DNA from: JAIVHA01 sp965367295
Lineage (GTDB): Bacteria; Pseudomonadota; Gammaproteobacteria; DSM-19610
Direction of reading: 5' to 3'
NCBI GenBank assembly: GCA_965367295.1
Contig: CBDUHN010000050.1
Span: 1-20,765 of the forward strand
DNA: 20,765 nucleotides
The notes under the pieces were generated by a model. That model had not been told where the DNA came from. It was given only the letters and a program-made list of their open reading frames with translations, and searched no databases. Positions 14,558 through 20,765 of this stretch are shown in pieces; position 1 is the stretch's first letter; every line of letters begins with the position of its first letter. The position numbers were made by a program, and so were the translations under genes.

Positions 14558-15882
14558 ACACCATAGCGGAACCGCGCAACTGGTTTGAACAGCTGCTCAC
14601 CGGGGCACAGCCCCATTTGTCCGGCACCCAGCCGGACTGGCTGGGCCAGGCACGCGCCCATGCCCGCGAAGCCATCCATGAACTGCCCCTGCCGCAGCGC
14701 AAACTGGAAGACTGGCGCTATACCAGTATCGAGAGCCTGTTGCAGAACCACTTTCAAACTGAGGATGAAGCGCCTACAACGGCATCTCCGAAGGAGGTGG
14801 CTGAATGGCTGGAGTCAGCGGTTGACGCCTACCGTCTGGTGTTTGTCAACGGCCGCTATGATGCCCGGCACTCGAGCACCGATCTGCCCGAGGGGGTTAC
14901 CCTGGGCAGTCTGCGCGAAGCCCTGGCAACGGATCCCGACCGATTGTCCACCTGGTTTGGCCAGACCCTGCAGCATAGCGAGCAGGTATTCACTGCCCTC
15001 AATACCGCGCTGATGAATGACGGGTTGTTGCTGCACCTGGACCACGAGGTAACACTGGAGCGACCCATCGAGGTGATCTACCTGAACCTCGATCGGGATA
15101 ACGCGTGTCTGAGTCAGCCGCGCAACCTGGTGGTACTGGAGGCAGGTGCGAAGGCAACCCTGGTGGAGCGCTGCGTTGGCGCCGAACAAGCCGTGTATTT
15201 TCACAACACGGTCACCGAGCTGGTGTTGCATGAACAGGCCGAACTCCGCCACTACCGGGTGCAGGATGAAAGCCGTGAGGCCTATCACTTGAGTAGTCTT
15301 TATCTGAGTCAGGACCGCGACAGTCGCTACCTGGGCACCACTCTGAGCTTCGGTAGCCGCTGGGCCAGAACCGAATATCACAGTCGCTTCCGGCAGGAGG
15401 GCGCTCACTGCGAACTGTTCGGACTGTACACCGTGGGTGATCGCCAGCTGGCCGATTTCCATCTCAATGTACAGCACAGCGTGCCGGGCTGCAGCAGTCG
15501 GGAACAGTTCAAGGGTATCCTGTATGGCAAGGGGCGTGCGGTATTTGATGGCCGTATCCTGGTGGAAAAACAGGCCCAGCGCAGCGATGCCCAGTTGCGC
15601 AATGACAACTTGATGCTGACCCGGGATGCGGAGGTAGACACCAAGCCGCAACTGGAAATCTACGCCGACGATGTGAAATGCAGCCACGGCACCACGGTGG
15701 GTCAGATCGATCCGCAGCAGGTTTTCTATCTGCGTTCACGGGGCATCGACGAAGCGACTGCGCGGCGCATGTTATGCCTGGGCTACGCCGGCGAAATCAT
15801 CGACAGTATCGGGATTCCAGCGTTGCGCAGTTCCGTCACCGAGCGCCTGGCTGCGACCCTCGATGCCACCCTTGACGGGTAA
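14554..15882 (+). CDS. sufD: Fe-S assembly protein SufD
   Basis: This 442-aa SufB paralogue is the other scaffold arm of SufBC2D and is needed for iron entry. The N-terminal helical domain includes LPLPQRKLEDWRYTSIESLL, a hallmark of SufD. The beta-helix core ends in ADDVKCSHGTTVGQIDPQQV, where H378 corresponds to the functional histidine (H360 in E. coli). YLRSRGIDEATARRMLCLGY follows. The length is a little above the E. coli protein (about 423 aa). It is coupled to sufC by an ATGA overlap, and the next gene starts 11 bases downstream. In many gammaproteobacterial operons sufS comes next; here it does not. Confidence 0.95.
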   Translation: MNTIAEPRNWFEQLLTGAQPHLSGTQPDWLGQARAHAREAIHELPLPQRKLEDWRYTSIESLLQNHFQTEDEAPTTASPKEVAEWLESAVDAYRLVFVNGRYDARHSSTDLPEGVTLGSLREALATDPDRLSTWFGQTLQHSEQVFTALNTALMNDGLLLHLDHEVTLERPIEVIYLNLDRDNACLSQPRNLVVLEAGAKATLVERCVGAEQAVYFHNTVTELVLHEQAELRHYRVQDESREAYHLSSLYLSQDRDSRYLGTTLSFGSRWARTEYHSRFRQEGAHCELFGLYTVGDRQLADFHLNVQHSVPGCSSREQFKGILYGKGRAVFDGRILVEKQAQRSDAQLRNDNLMLTRDAEVDTKPQLEIYADDVKCSHGTTVGQIDPQQVFYLRSRGIDEATARRMLCLGYAGEIIDSIGIPALRSSVTERLAATLDATLDG

Positions 15883-15893
15883 GGAGAGGTGAT

Positions 15894-16274
15894 ATGGAGA
15901 ATAGCCCTCTTCACGAATCCGGGCCACAGCAACCGGCGACCGGCCAGACACCCAGGCGACAGCCCTATGACACGCCCTTGCTCGAGCCTGTGATCGCGGC
16001 TATCCGCAGCGTATACGACCCGGAGATCCCGGTGAATGTGTATGACCTCGGACTGATTTATACGGTCCAGATCAATAACGACAATGAGGTCTTCGTCGCC
16101 ATGACCCTGACCGCACCGGCCTGTCCGGTGGCCGGCAGCCTGCCGGGGCAGGTGGCAGATGCCATCCGTGCCGTACCGGAGGTTCGCGATGCCTGGGTGG
16201 AACTGGTCTGGGACCCGCCCTGGACCAAGGATCGCATCAGTGACGAGGCGATGCTGGCCCTGGGCCTGTTCTGA
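15894..16274 (+). CDS. sufT: SufT-type DUF59/MIP18 Fe-S assembly protein
   Basis: This 126-aa protein of the DUF59 (MIP18-like) family is the small SUF-associated form involved in maturing Fe-S proteins. The motif DPEIPVNVYDLGLIY (42-56), the conserved cysteine C77 in TLTAPACPVAG and the closing WDPPWTKDRISDEA (106-119) define the family. Residues 1-25 are a polar, probably disordered extension. AGGAGAGG precedes the ATG closely, and the gene is only 11 bases from sufD. Related DUF59 proteins include PaaD and eukaryotic CIA2, but the suf context favours SufT. Confidence 0.9.
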   Translation: MENSPLHESGPQQPATGQTPRRQPYDTPLLEPVIAAIRSVYDPEIPVNVYDLGLIYTVQINNDNEVFVAMTLTAPACPVAGSLPGQVADAIRAVPEVRDAWVELVWDPPWTKDRISDEAMLALGLF

Positions 16275-16304
16275 AGATGAACGAAGAGATAGCGAGGAAA
16301 AGGT

Positions 16305-16631
16305 ATGTCTGTACAGTTAACTCTTAATGCGGCCCGACATGTCGAAAGCATGTTGAACCAGCGCGGCAATGGCATCGGTCTGCGTCTTGGTACACGTAAG
16401 TCCGGTTGCAGCGGTTTTGCCTACGTGGTGGATTACGCCGATGCCGTCGAGGAAAACGATGTGGTGTTCGAGAGCTATGGCATCAAGGTGGTGGTGGATC
16501 AGCAGAGCCTGCCGAGCCTGGAGGGCATGGAGGTGGATTATGTCCGCACCAATGCCATCAACCAGGGTTTCGAATTCAACAACCCCAACGTAAAGGACCA
16601 GTGTGGTTGCGGCGAATCCTTCAATGTCTGA
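16305..16631 (+). CDS. sufA: A-type Fe-S carrier (IscA/SufA family)
   Basis: This 108-aa A-type carrier accepts clusters from the scaffold and passes them to target proteins. The three invariant cysteines are C35 (KSGCSGFAY) and C100/C102 (DQCGCGESF). NPNVKDQCGCG and the FNNP turn are typical. The length equals the family norm (about 107-122 aa). The ATG follows GCGAGGAAAAGG. The sequence alone does not separate IscA from SufA; the suf operon position decides the symbol. The gene lies 30 bp after sufT and 78 bp before sufE. Confidence 0.92.
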   Translation: MSVQLTLNAARHVESMLNQRGNGIGLRLGTRKSGCSGFAYVVDYADAVEENDVVFESYGIKVVVDQQSLPSLEGMEVDYVRTNAINQGFEFNNPNVKDQCGCGESFNV

Positions 16632-16650
16632 TGACGCTGCCATATGAATT

Positions 16651-16672
16651 CCCTCTCTCCCCCAGGAGAGGG
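16651..16672 (+). repeat. Hairpin between sufA and sufE
   Basis: CCCTCTC (16651-16657) pairs with GAGAGGG (16666-16672) across a pyrimidine-rich loop. No T-run follows, so readthrough into sufE is likely. It may set the 3' end or stability of upstream mRNA, or be a dispersed intergenic palindrome. Confidence 0.5.
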
Positions 16673-16709
16673 TCGTGCCATCATCTTCTAACGAAACGGG
16701 AAGCCAATC

Positions 16710-17144
16710 ATGAACCGACTCGATGACATCGTCGACATCTTCGAGCTGCTGGGTGACTGGGATCAGCGCTACCAGTATCTCATTGACCTGGGGGAACAGT
16801 TGCCCGCCATGCCGGAGGAACTCAAGACCGGGGACAACAAGGTCAAGGGTTGCATGAGCCAGGTGTGGGTGTCGGCCTATCGTGACGAGGATAATCCCCG
16901 CTTGATCGATTTTCATGGTGATTGCGATACCAGCATCATCAAGGGTGTGCTGGCCCTGCTCATTCAGCTCGCTGGCAACAGTACCGCCAGTGAGATTGAA
17001 CAACTCGATGTGGACGAATTGTTCACCCGCCTCAATCTTGACGAACACCTGTCACCCAACCGTCATCTCGGGGTGTACGCCATTGTCGAGTTAATGAAAC
17101 AGCAGGCCCGCAAACTGGCGCAATCCTCCCTGCACGTGGCCTGA
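16710..17144 (+). CDS. sufE: Sulfur acceptor SufE
   Basis: This 144-aa SufE-family protein takes persulfide sulfur from a cysteine desulfurase onto its own cysteine and hands it to SufB. The acceptor is C48 in KVKGCMSQVWV, followed by the typical GDCDTSIIKGVLALL stretch (70-84). The length matches SufE (about 138-145 aa). GGGAAG lies upstream of the ATG. It is the last suf gene. Its retention without an adjacent sufS implies that a desulfurase is encoded elsewhere. Confidence 0.94.
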   Translation: MNRLDDIVDIFELLGDWDQRYQYLIDLGEQLPAMPEELKTGDNKVKGCMSQVWVSAYRDEDNPRLIDFHGDCDTSIIKGVLALLIQLAGNSTASEIEQLDVDELFTRLNLDEHLSPNRHLGVYAIVELMKQQARKLAQSSLHVA

Positions 17145-17160
17145 TCCGACTGCAATACAA

Positions 17161-17184
17161 GGTTCCTGTCTTCTCATCGGAACC
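17161..17184. repeat. Inverted repeat after sufE
   Basis: GGTTCC (17161-17166) and GGAACC (17179-17184) form a 6-bp stem with a 12-base loop, 16 bases after the sufE stop. There is no T-tract. A second small stem, GGTGA/TCACC, lies near 17255-17274 ahead of the RIO gene. The rest of the 196-bp gap shows no convincing promoter or gene. Confidence 0.35.
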
Positions 17185-17340
17185 ACGCAATCCCATGGTT
17201 AAACAGCCTGCAAAGCTTGTACGGCAGACGTAAGGGGCGAAAAAGCGTATCCTTGGTGACTTTTATTGTTCACCGTCGCTACACGTTTCCAGTCCATTGA
17301 AACGGCTGCCCGCTTGTTGCGTCTGAAGGTTGAGGAACCG

Positions 17341-18192
17341 ATGAAAACCCCGAAAAGAATCGAACCGCTCGTCGAGGATGGTGTTGTCGATGAGGTCATC
17401 CGTCAGCTGATGAGCGGCAAGGAGGCGATGGTCTTTGTGGTCCGCTGCGGGGAGGAGATTCGCTGTGCGAAGGTATACAAGGAGGCCAACAAACGCAGCT
17501 TCCGCCAGAGCGTCGACTACACGGAAGGCCGCAAGGTAAAAAACAGCCGACGGGCACGCGCTATGGAGAAAGGCAGCCGCTATGGGCGCAAGGAACAGGA
17601 GGAGGCATGGCAGAGCGCCGAAGTGGATGCCCTGTACCGCCTTGCCGATGCGGGTGTGCGGGTGCCAAGGCCCTACAACTTCCATCAGGGGGTACTGCTG
17701 ATGGAGCTGGTAACTGACGAAGATGGTAATGCCGCTCCACGCCTCAATGATCTGCAACTGACGGAACAGCAGGCGCGGGTGTACCACCACATGCTGCTCC
17801 GGCAGGTCGTGCGCATGCTCTGTGCCGGCATTGTCCACGGTGACCTGTCCGAGTACAACATCCTCGTAGGCGCAGACGGGCCGGTCATTATCGACCTGCC
17901 ACAGGCGGTGGATGCCGCGGGCAACATGCACGCCAGCAACATGCTGGAGCGGGACGTGGATAACCTGGCGGCCTACTTCGGCCGTTTTGTTCCTGAGCTA
18001 CGGCTCACCGATTATGGCAAAGAGATCTGGGCGCTTTACGAGAGTGGTGAACTACACCCGGAGACCGAACTGACCGGTCGTTTCGAGCGTGATATGAAGC
18101 CGGCGGATCTGGAGAGCATCATGCGTGAAATTGACGATGCCCGGGAGGAAGAGATGGAGCGGCGCCGGCGCCAGCAGGAAGTGGAGCAGTAG
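17341..18192 (+). CDS. RIO1-family serine/threonine kinase or ATPase
   Basis: This 283-aa protein has the RIO atypical kinase fold. MSGKEAMVF (24-32) is the RIO nucleotide loop, K44 in CAKVYKE is the ATP-binding lysine, HGDLSEYN (166-173) carries catalytic D168 and IIDLPQAVD has metal-binding D185. The tail from about 262 is highly charged (DDAREEEMERRRRQQEVEQ). In archaea and eukaryotes RIO proteins act in small-subunit ribosome maturation; the bacterial role is unclear. The ATG at 17341 follows GAGGAA and fits the family, although the frame is open to a TTG at 17266. It stands alone, convergent with the following VOC gene, with no functional link to suf visible. Confidence 0.9.
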   Translation: MKTPKRIEPLVEDGVVDEVIRQLMSGKEAMVFVVRCGEEIRCAKVYKEANKRSFRQSVDYTEGRKVKNSRRARAMEKGSRYGRKEQEEAWQSAEVDALYRLADAGVRVPRPYNFHQGVLLMELVTDEDGNAAPRLNDLQLTEQQARVYHHMLLRQVVRMLCAGIVHGDLSEYNILVGADGPVIIDLPQAVDAAGNMHASNMLERDVDNLAAYFGRFVPELRLTDYGKEIWALYESGELHPETELTGRFERDMKPADLESIMREIDDAREEEMERRRRQQEVEQ

Positions 18193-18382
18193 ACCCTCCA
18201 TCTTCAGCCGATGGACCGGAGGGGATGAATCGGCGCCGACCCGGGGAACCCCTGCTTGCTTCCCGAAGCCTCATTCCGGTGCGGCCACCGGCTGCGGCAA
18301 GGTGTCCCTGGTGTGGATACCGGACCAGGTCCGGCATGATGCAGTAGCTGGAGCGGATTATGGTGCCCGCGTACCCGTTCGA
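18193..18382. other. Convergent intergenic region with REP-like palindrome
   Basis: This 190-bp gap lies between the converging RIO and VOC genes. It holds a perfect palindrome, CCGGACC-A-GGTCCGG (18320-18334), flanked by CATGA. The complement of its right arm, TCATGCCGG, is shared exactly with bases 7751-7759. Such elements are typical dispersed intergenic repeats. No credible gene is seen. Confidence 0.5.
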
Positions 18383-18784
18383 TCAGGCGCCGGGCCAGAT
18401 GAATTCGACCCGGATGCCGCTCGGTTCATAGCATATGAAATGCCGGGCCGGTCCACCGCCCACTGCTTCAGGTGCGAACTCCATTTTCACCTCATTCCGC
18501 ACCAGTGTCTCATGAAGCCTGATCAGGTCGGATTCCTTTTCCACCAGAAACGCCACATGGTGTAAGCCAATATTTCGGTTCTTGTCGAAAGCGGAAGGCG
18601 GTGCCTCCCTGTTCTTCCAGAGGGTGACCATGACGCTGCCATCGCTGACGAAGATGGCCGGGTATTCCTCGTTTCTCCGCACTTCCTTCCAGCCCAGCAG
18701 CGAAGTAAAGAATGCCGCACTTTCCTCCAGCCGGGAAACGGTGAGGCCGATGTGGTGGGCGCCTTTGGTGATGGGGTCGGTCAT
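18383..18784 (-). CDS. VOC (glyoxalase/dioxygenase fold) protein
   Basis: This 133-aa vicinal-oxygen-chelate protein has two beta-alpha-beta-beta-beta modules: about 8-56 (AHHIGLTVSRLEESAAFFTSLLG) and 73-131 (GLHHVAFLVEKESDLIRLHETL, ending SGIRVEFIW). Candidate metal ligands are H10/H11, H75/H76 and E127. VOC proteins include glyoxalase I, extradiol dioxygenases and antibiotic-binding proteins; the substrate cannot be told. The ATG at 18784 is chosen because the VOC fold begins just after it. The frame is open to 18829, but those residues look non-homologous. The ribosome binding site is weak either way. It is codirectional with the NYN gene upstream on its strand. Confidence 0.82.
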   Translation of the reverse strand: MTDPITKGAHHIGLTVSRLEESAAFFTSLLGWKEVRRNEEYPAIFVSDGSVMVTLWKNREAPPSAFDKNRNIGLHHVAFLVEKESDLIRLHETLVRNEVKMEFAPEAVGGGPARHFICYEPSGIRVEFIWPGA

Positions 18785-18832
18785 GGGTTTTCTCGAATAT
18801 GATGGGTGATGAGCGGTGAATTTGCGCACTGA

Positions 18833-19438
18833 TCAGGGCCGATTGATCGGGGGTTTGTAACTGACATTTTCATTCTCGATCGCTATCAGATCCCGTTTCT
18901 TCATTTGTCCGATTAGATTCTGTAGCTCAGTCTCATCAAGGGTTTTCATAAATAGCGCGTTAATGGTATTTGCGAGTGTTTTTACCTTGCGTGGTCGTGA
19001 ATGTCCCCGCGCGGCGAGGCTCTTTATGATGGCCTCCATTTTTTCCTCAGTCGGTGAGGCATTGGAAATGCGCAGTAATGGTATTTCTGCCAGATCTCTT
19101 TCGCGCAAAGCGGATATCTTCCTTGCTTTTAGGTGCTTTATTAATGGATCGAATCCGGTGTCCTTCGAGATGATGTGAAAATATGCGTTCGGGTCTCTCT
19201 CCGCCAGCTGACCGATATAAAACGCGATATGGAAATCGAGTGCATTGGGGCCATTGCCGCCAATTTTCACGTATTCGGCATTATTTCCCAATGTTTGCAA
19301 AGCAGAGGCGAGATCGAACGGGATTTTTGTCTGGTTTGCGCCGACGAACACGATTACCTTGAAATCATGGCCATTGAGAATGGCCAGGTTCTTAGGCTGA
19401 ACATTTTCGTAATCGATGAGGACGTAATTGTTCTTCAA
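18833..19438 (-). CDS. NYN/PIN-like domain protein (putative RNase fold)
   Basis: The conserved region starts KNNYVLIDYENVQPKNL. PIN-like acidic residues follow in GNGPNALDFHIAFYIG and IISKDTGFDPLI, and the C-terminal half holds a basic segment (RGHSRPRKVKTL) and a small helical domain. NYN/PIN folds are usually metal-dependent ribonucleases, so RNA cleavage is a reasonable but unproven role. I favour the TTG at 19438, which gives 201 aa and the family start. An in-frame ATG at 19510 would add 24 residues that look unrelated and include an A8 run. The gene is AT-richer than its neighbours: 19081-19140 and 19261-19320 each have 26 G+C of 60, against 42 of 60 at 13201-13260. This suggests horizontal acquisition. 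No antitoxin or partner gene is adjacent. Confidence 0.8.
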   Translation of the reverse strand: MKNNYVLIDYENVQPKNLAILNGHDFKVIVFVGANQTKIPFDLASALQTLGNNAEYVKIGGNGPNALDFHIAFYIGQLAERDPNAYFHIISKDTGFDPLIKHLKARKISALRERDLAEIPLLRISNASPTEEKMEAIIKSLAARGHSRPRKVKTLANTINALFMKTLDETELQNLIGQMKKRDLIAIENENVSYKPPINRP

Positions 19439-19626
19439 ATGATAAGCCCTTTTTTTTATGCTGTGGGTTCCATCCACCCGTTGTGCCAGCGGGTTGAATC
19501 CGCGATTCATCAGTTCTTCTGTACCGGCCCTGTTTCTTCTCGATCCTCATTGGCCCTTGGCCGAAGATACGAAAACGGGTGAATCCATTCAAGGTGACCG
19601 GTGCGGTGGAGGTTCGACGTGGGTGC

Positions 19627-19926
19627 CTATTCCACCACCGTCGCATCGGGCACTTGCGGGCGCTTGCCGGAGAGGTAGTAGGCGAAGGCGATGACCTGGG
19701 CCACGGCGAGGTAGAGTGCCTCGGGGATTTCTTCACCCAGTTCGACCTTGGCCAGCAGGCCCGCCAGTTCGGCGTTTTCCTGCAGGGGTACATGGTGTTC
19801 GCGGGCCAGCGCGAGAATCTGTTCGGCTACCTGGTCGCGGCCCTTGGCGGTGACCCGGGGGGCGCGGCTGCCATCGTATTGCAGCGCGACGGCGAGGGGC
19901 TGGCGGGGTTTATCGGTGCGTTTCAT
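19627..19926 (-). CDS. FlhB C-terminal-domain paralogue (FhlB/YlqH type)
   Basis: The 99-aa product matches only the cytoplasmic domain of the flagellar export switch FlhB (EscU/YscU/HrcU family): LAVALQYDGSRAPRVTAKG, DQVAEQILALAREHHVPLQE and the closing GEEIPEALYLAVAQVIAFAY. The four transmembrane helices of FlhB are absent. The protein begins at the position following the NPTH autocleavage motif, so it resembles the FlhB fragment left after cleavage. Stand-alone paralogues of this type can partly substitute for that fragment in other bacteria. The start overlaps the stop of the FliK-like gene by four bases (ATGA), so the pair is coupled. Confidence 0.88.
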   Translation of the reverse strand: MKRTDKPRQPLAVALQYDGSRAPRVTAKGRDQVAEQILALAREHHVPLQENAELAGLLAKVELGEEIPEALYLAVAQVIAFAYYLSGKRPQVPDATVVE

Positions 19927-20765
19927 ACGCGTTCATCCAGCAGTGGGCGGCCGTGGCCGGCCGGAGAGTGATCACCGGGCATGCGGCCATGCTGGCAGTT
20001 GATTTCGGCGACGGTGAGTCCGGCGTTTTCCAGTTCCCGGCGCAGTTCGAGCAGATGCTGCTGCATGAACGGCACGGTTTCTTCGTGGGTGGCCCAGAAC
20101 CAGGTGGAGATCTGTTCGCCGCGCAGCATGACCCGTGCCTGCATGGGTCCGAGGCCGGGCAGGTCGAAGGCCAGCTGTACCGTCCAGGCAGGTGCGTGGG
20201 TTTCACGATCGCGGGAGCCCTGGCCGTCATCGCGGCGGATCTGCAAGGACCAGACGTCGCTGTCGTCGCCGCGGCGGATCGGCAGCTCGAACAGCCACTC
20301 CAGGCCGCTGTCCTTGTCCTGGGGCAGCGAGGCCAGTTGGTGCAGGTGAAGTCGCGCCACGGCGGCTTCGGCCTGTTGCTGCAGATCGGTGCGAATGCTG
20401 ATGGCGGGGTCCAGCGCCTGCAGGCTGGCGGCGACCCTGGCCTGGGGCAATGGCATCTGGCCGCGCATGGGGGGGAGTGGCGGGGCCAGCGTGACCAGGG
20501 TCGGTTGGGCAGCCAGCAGCGTGTTCAGGGCGGAGGCAGAGGCGGGCGGTGGTGGGGACGTCGTGACGCTGCCAGCGGGCAATGGGGTTGCTGCCTGCAG
20601 CCCGCGGGCCAGGGTTGCCGGCTGTGCACCTGCGCCACGAGTATCTGTTGTAGCGGAAGGTGAGGGTGCCGTCGTCGGCAAGGCTTGCCCGGTACCCGGT
20701 GTACCACCCGCGGGTGTGTTGGCGGCGGTCTGCGCGGGAGTGGTACCTGGGGTGGGGCTGCCCGG
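19923..20765 (-). CDS. FliK-like flagellar hook-length control protein (5' end outside window)
   Basis: About 280 residues are visible, and the frame is open through the right edge, so the N-terminus is missing. The visible N-terminal part is Thr/Pro/Ala/Gly-rich and low in complexity. The C-terminal 120 or so residues form a FliK-type domain (WTVQLAFDLPGLGPMQARVML, then WFWATHEETVPFMQQHLLELRRELENAGL). FliK measures hook length and switches the export gate through the FlhB C-terminal domain. Its translational coupling to a FlhB-domain paralogue fits such a pairing. It may be the main FliK or a second FliK-like protein; low conservation makes that undecidable here. Confidence 0.8.
   Translation of the reverse strand, partial: PGSPTPGTTPAQTAANTPAGGTPGTGQALPTTAPSPSATTDTRGAGAQPATLARGLQAATPLPAGSVTTSPPPPASASALNTLLAAQPTLVTLAPPLPPMRGQMPLPQARVAASLQALDPAISIRTDLQQQAEAAVARLHLHQLASLPQDKDSGLEWLFELPIRRGDDSDVWSLQIRRDDGQGSRDRETHAPAWTVQLAFDLPGLGPMQARVMLRGEQISTWFWATHEETVPFMQQHLLELRRELENAGLTVAEINCQHGRMPGDHSPAGHGRPLLDERV

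Noticed and set aside
16406..16726. A 106-codon frame spanning the end of sufA and the start of sufE
   Set aside because: It is an out-of-frame reading of sufA, with no ribosome binding site and no recognisable motif.
18125..18565. A 146-codon plus-strand frame running from the end of the RIO gene into the VOC gene
   Set aside because: It overlaps two well-supported genes in other frames, has no domain and crosses a palindromic intergenic repeat.
1..20765. CRISPR arrays, tRNA or rRNA genes, insertion sequences and prophage or defence genes
   Set aside because: I looked for regularly spaced repeats, tRNA-like cloverleaf ends, transposase motifs and defence domains, and saw none that hold up by eye.

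Overview
The window looks like a stretch of chromosome from a polarly flagellated, GC-rich gammaproteobacterium. The order flhF-flhG(fleN)-fliA-cheY-cheZ-cheA-cheB, followed by a parA/parC-parP-cheW-DUF2802 block, is the Pseudomonas/Vibrio/Chromatiales type of flagellar and chemotaxis locus. The genus cannot be fixed from the sequence alone. No tRNA, rRNA, CRISPR array or intact mobile element was seen.

Bases 1-6202 (+) hold the last codons of flhF, then flhG/fleN, the flagellar sigma factor fliA, and the chemotaxis core cheY, cheZ, cheA and cheB. FlhF and FlhG set flagellar placement and number. FliA drives late flagellar genes. CheA phosphorylates CheY and CheB, and CheZ removes phosphate from CheY. 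In relatives the stator pair motC/motD usually follows cheB. Here bases 6203-9340 instead carry a minus-strand BON-MscS channel gene, a decayed short-chain dehydrogenase pseudogene and an AraC-OGT (Ada-like) repair gene. Bases 9346-12073 (+) return to chemotaxis with a ParA/ParC ATPase, the CheW-like ParP, CheW, a small proline/arginine-rich ORF (57 aa) and a DUF2802 membrane protein. A sigma-54-like promoter lies before parA, and weaker sigma-28-like sites lie before cheW and cheB.

Bases 12261-17144 (+) are a SUF iron-sulfur assembly operon: sufB, sufC, sufD, a SufT-type DUF59 gene, an A-type carrier and sufE. A cysteine desulfurase gene (sufS) is absent from the run. Its promoter overlaps a 29-bp near-perfect palindrome that resembles an IscR type 1 site, which suggests repression by Fe-S-loaded IscR.

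Bases 17341-19438 carry unrelated genes: a RIO-type kinase (+), a VOC/glyoxalase-fold protein (-) and a NYN/PIN-like nuclease-fold protein (-) of clearly lower GC. From 19627 to the right edge, flagellar genes return on the minus strand: a FlhB C-terminal-domain paralogue and the C-terminal part of a FliK-like protein. The suf/RIO/VOC/NYN block therefore sits between flagellar-related genes.

Most of the window is recognisable biology. The points most worth a second look are the suf operator, the missing sufS, the tandem docking-like repeats in the CheA linker, the unlisted small ORF before DUF2802, the replacement of motCD, and the AT-rich NYN gene.
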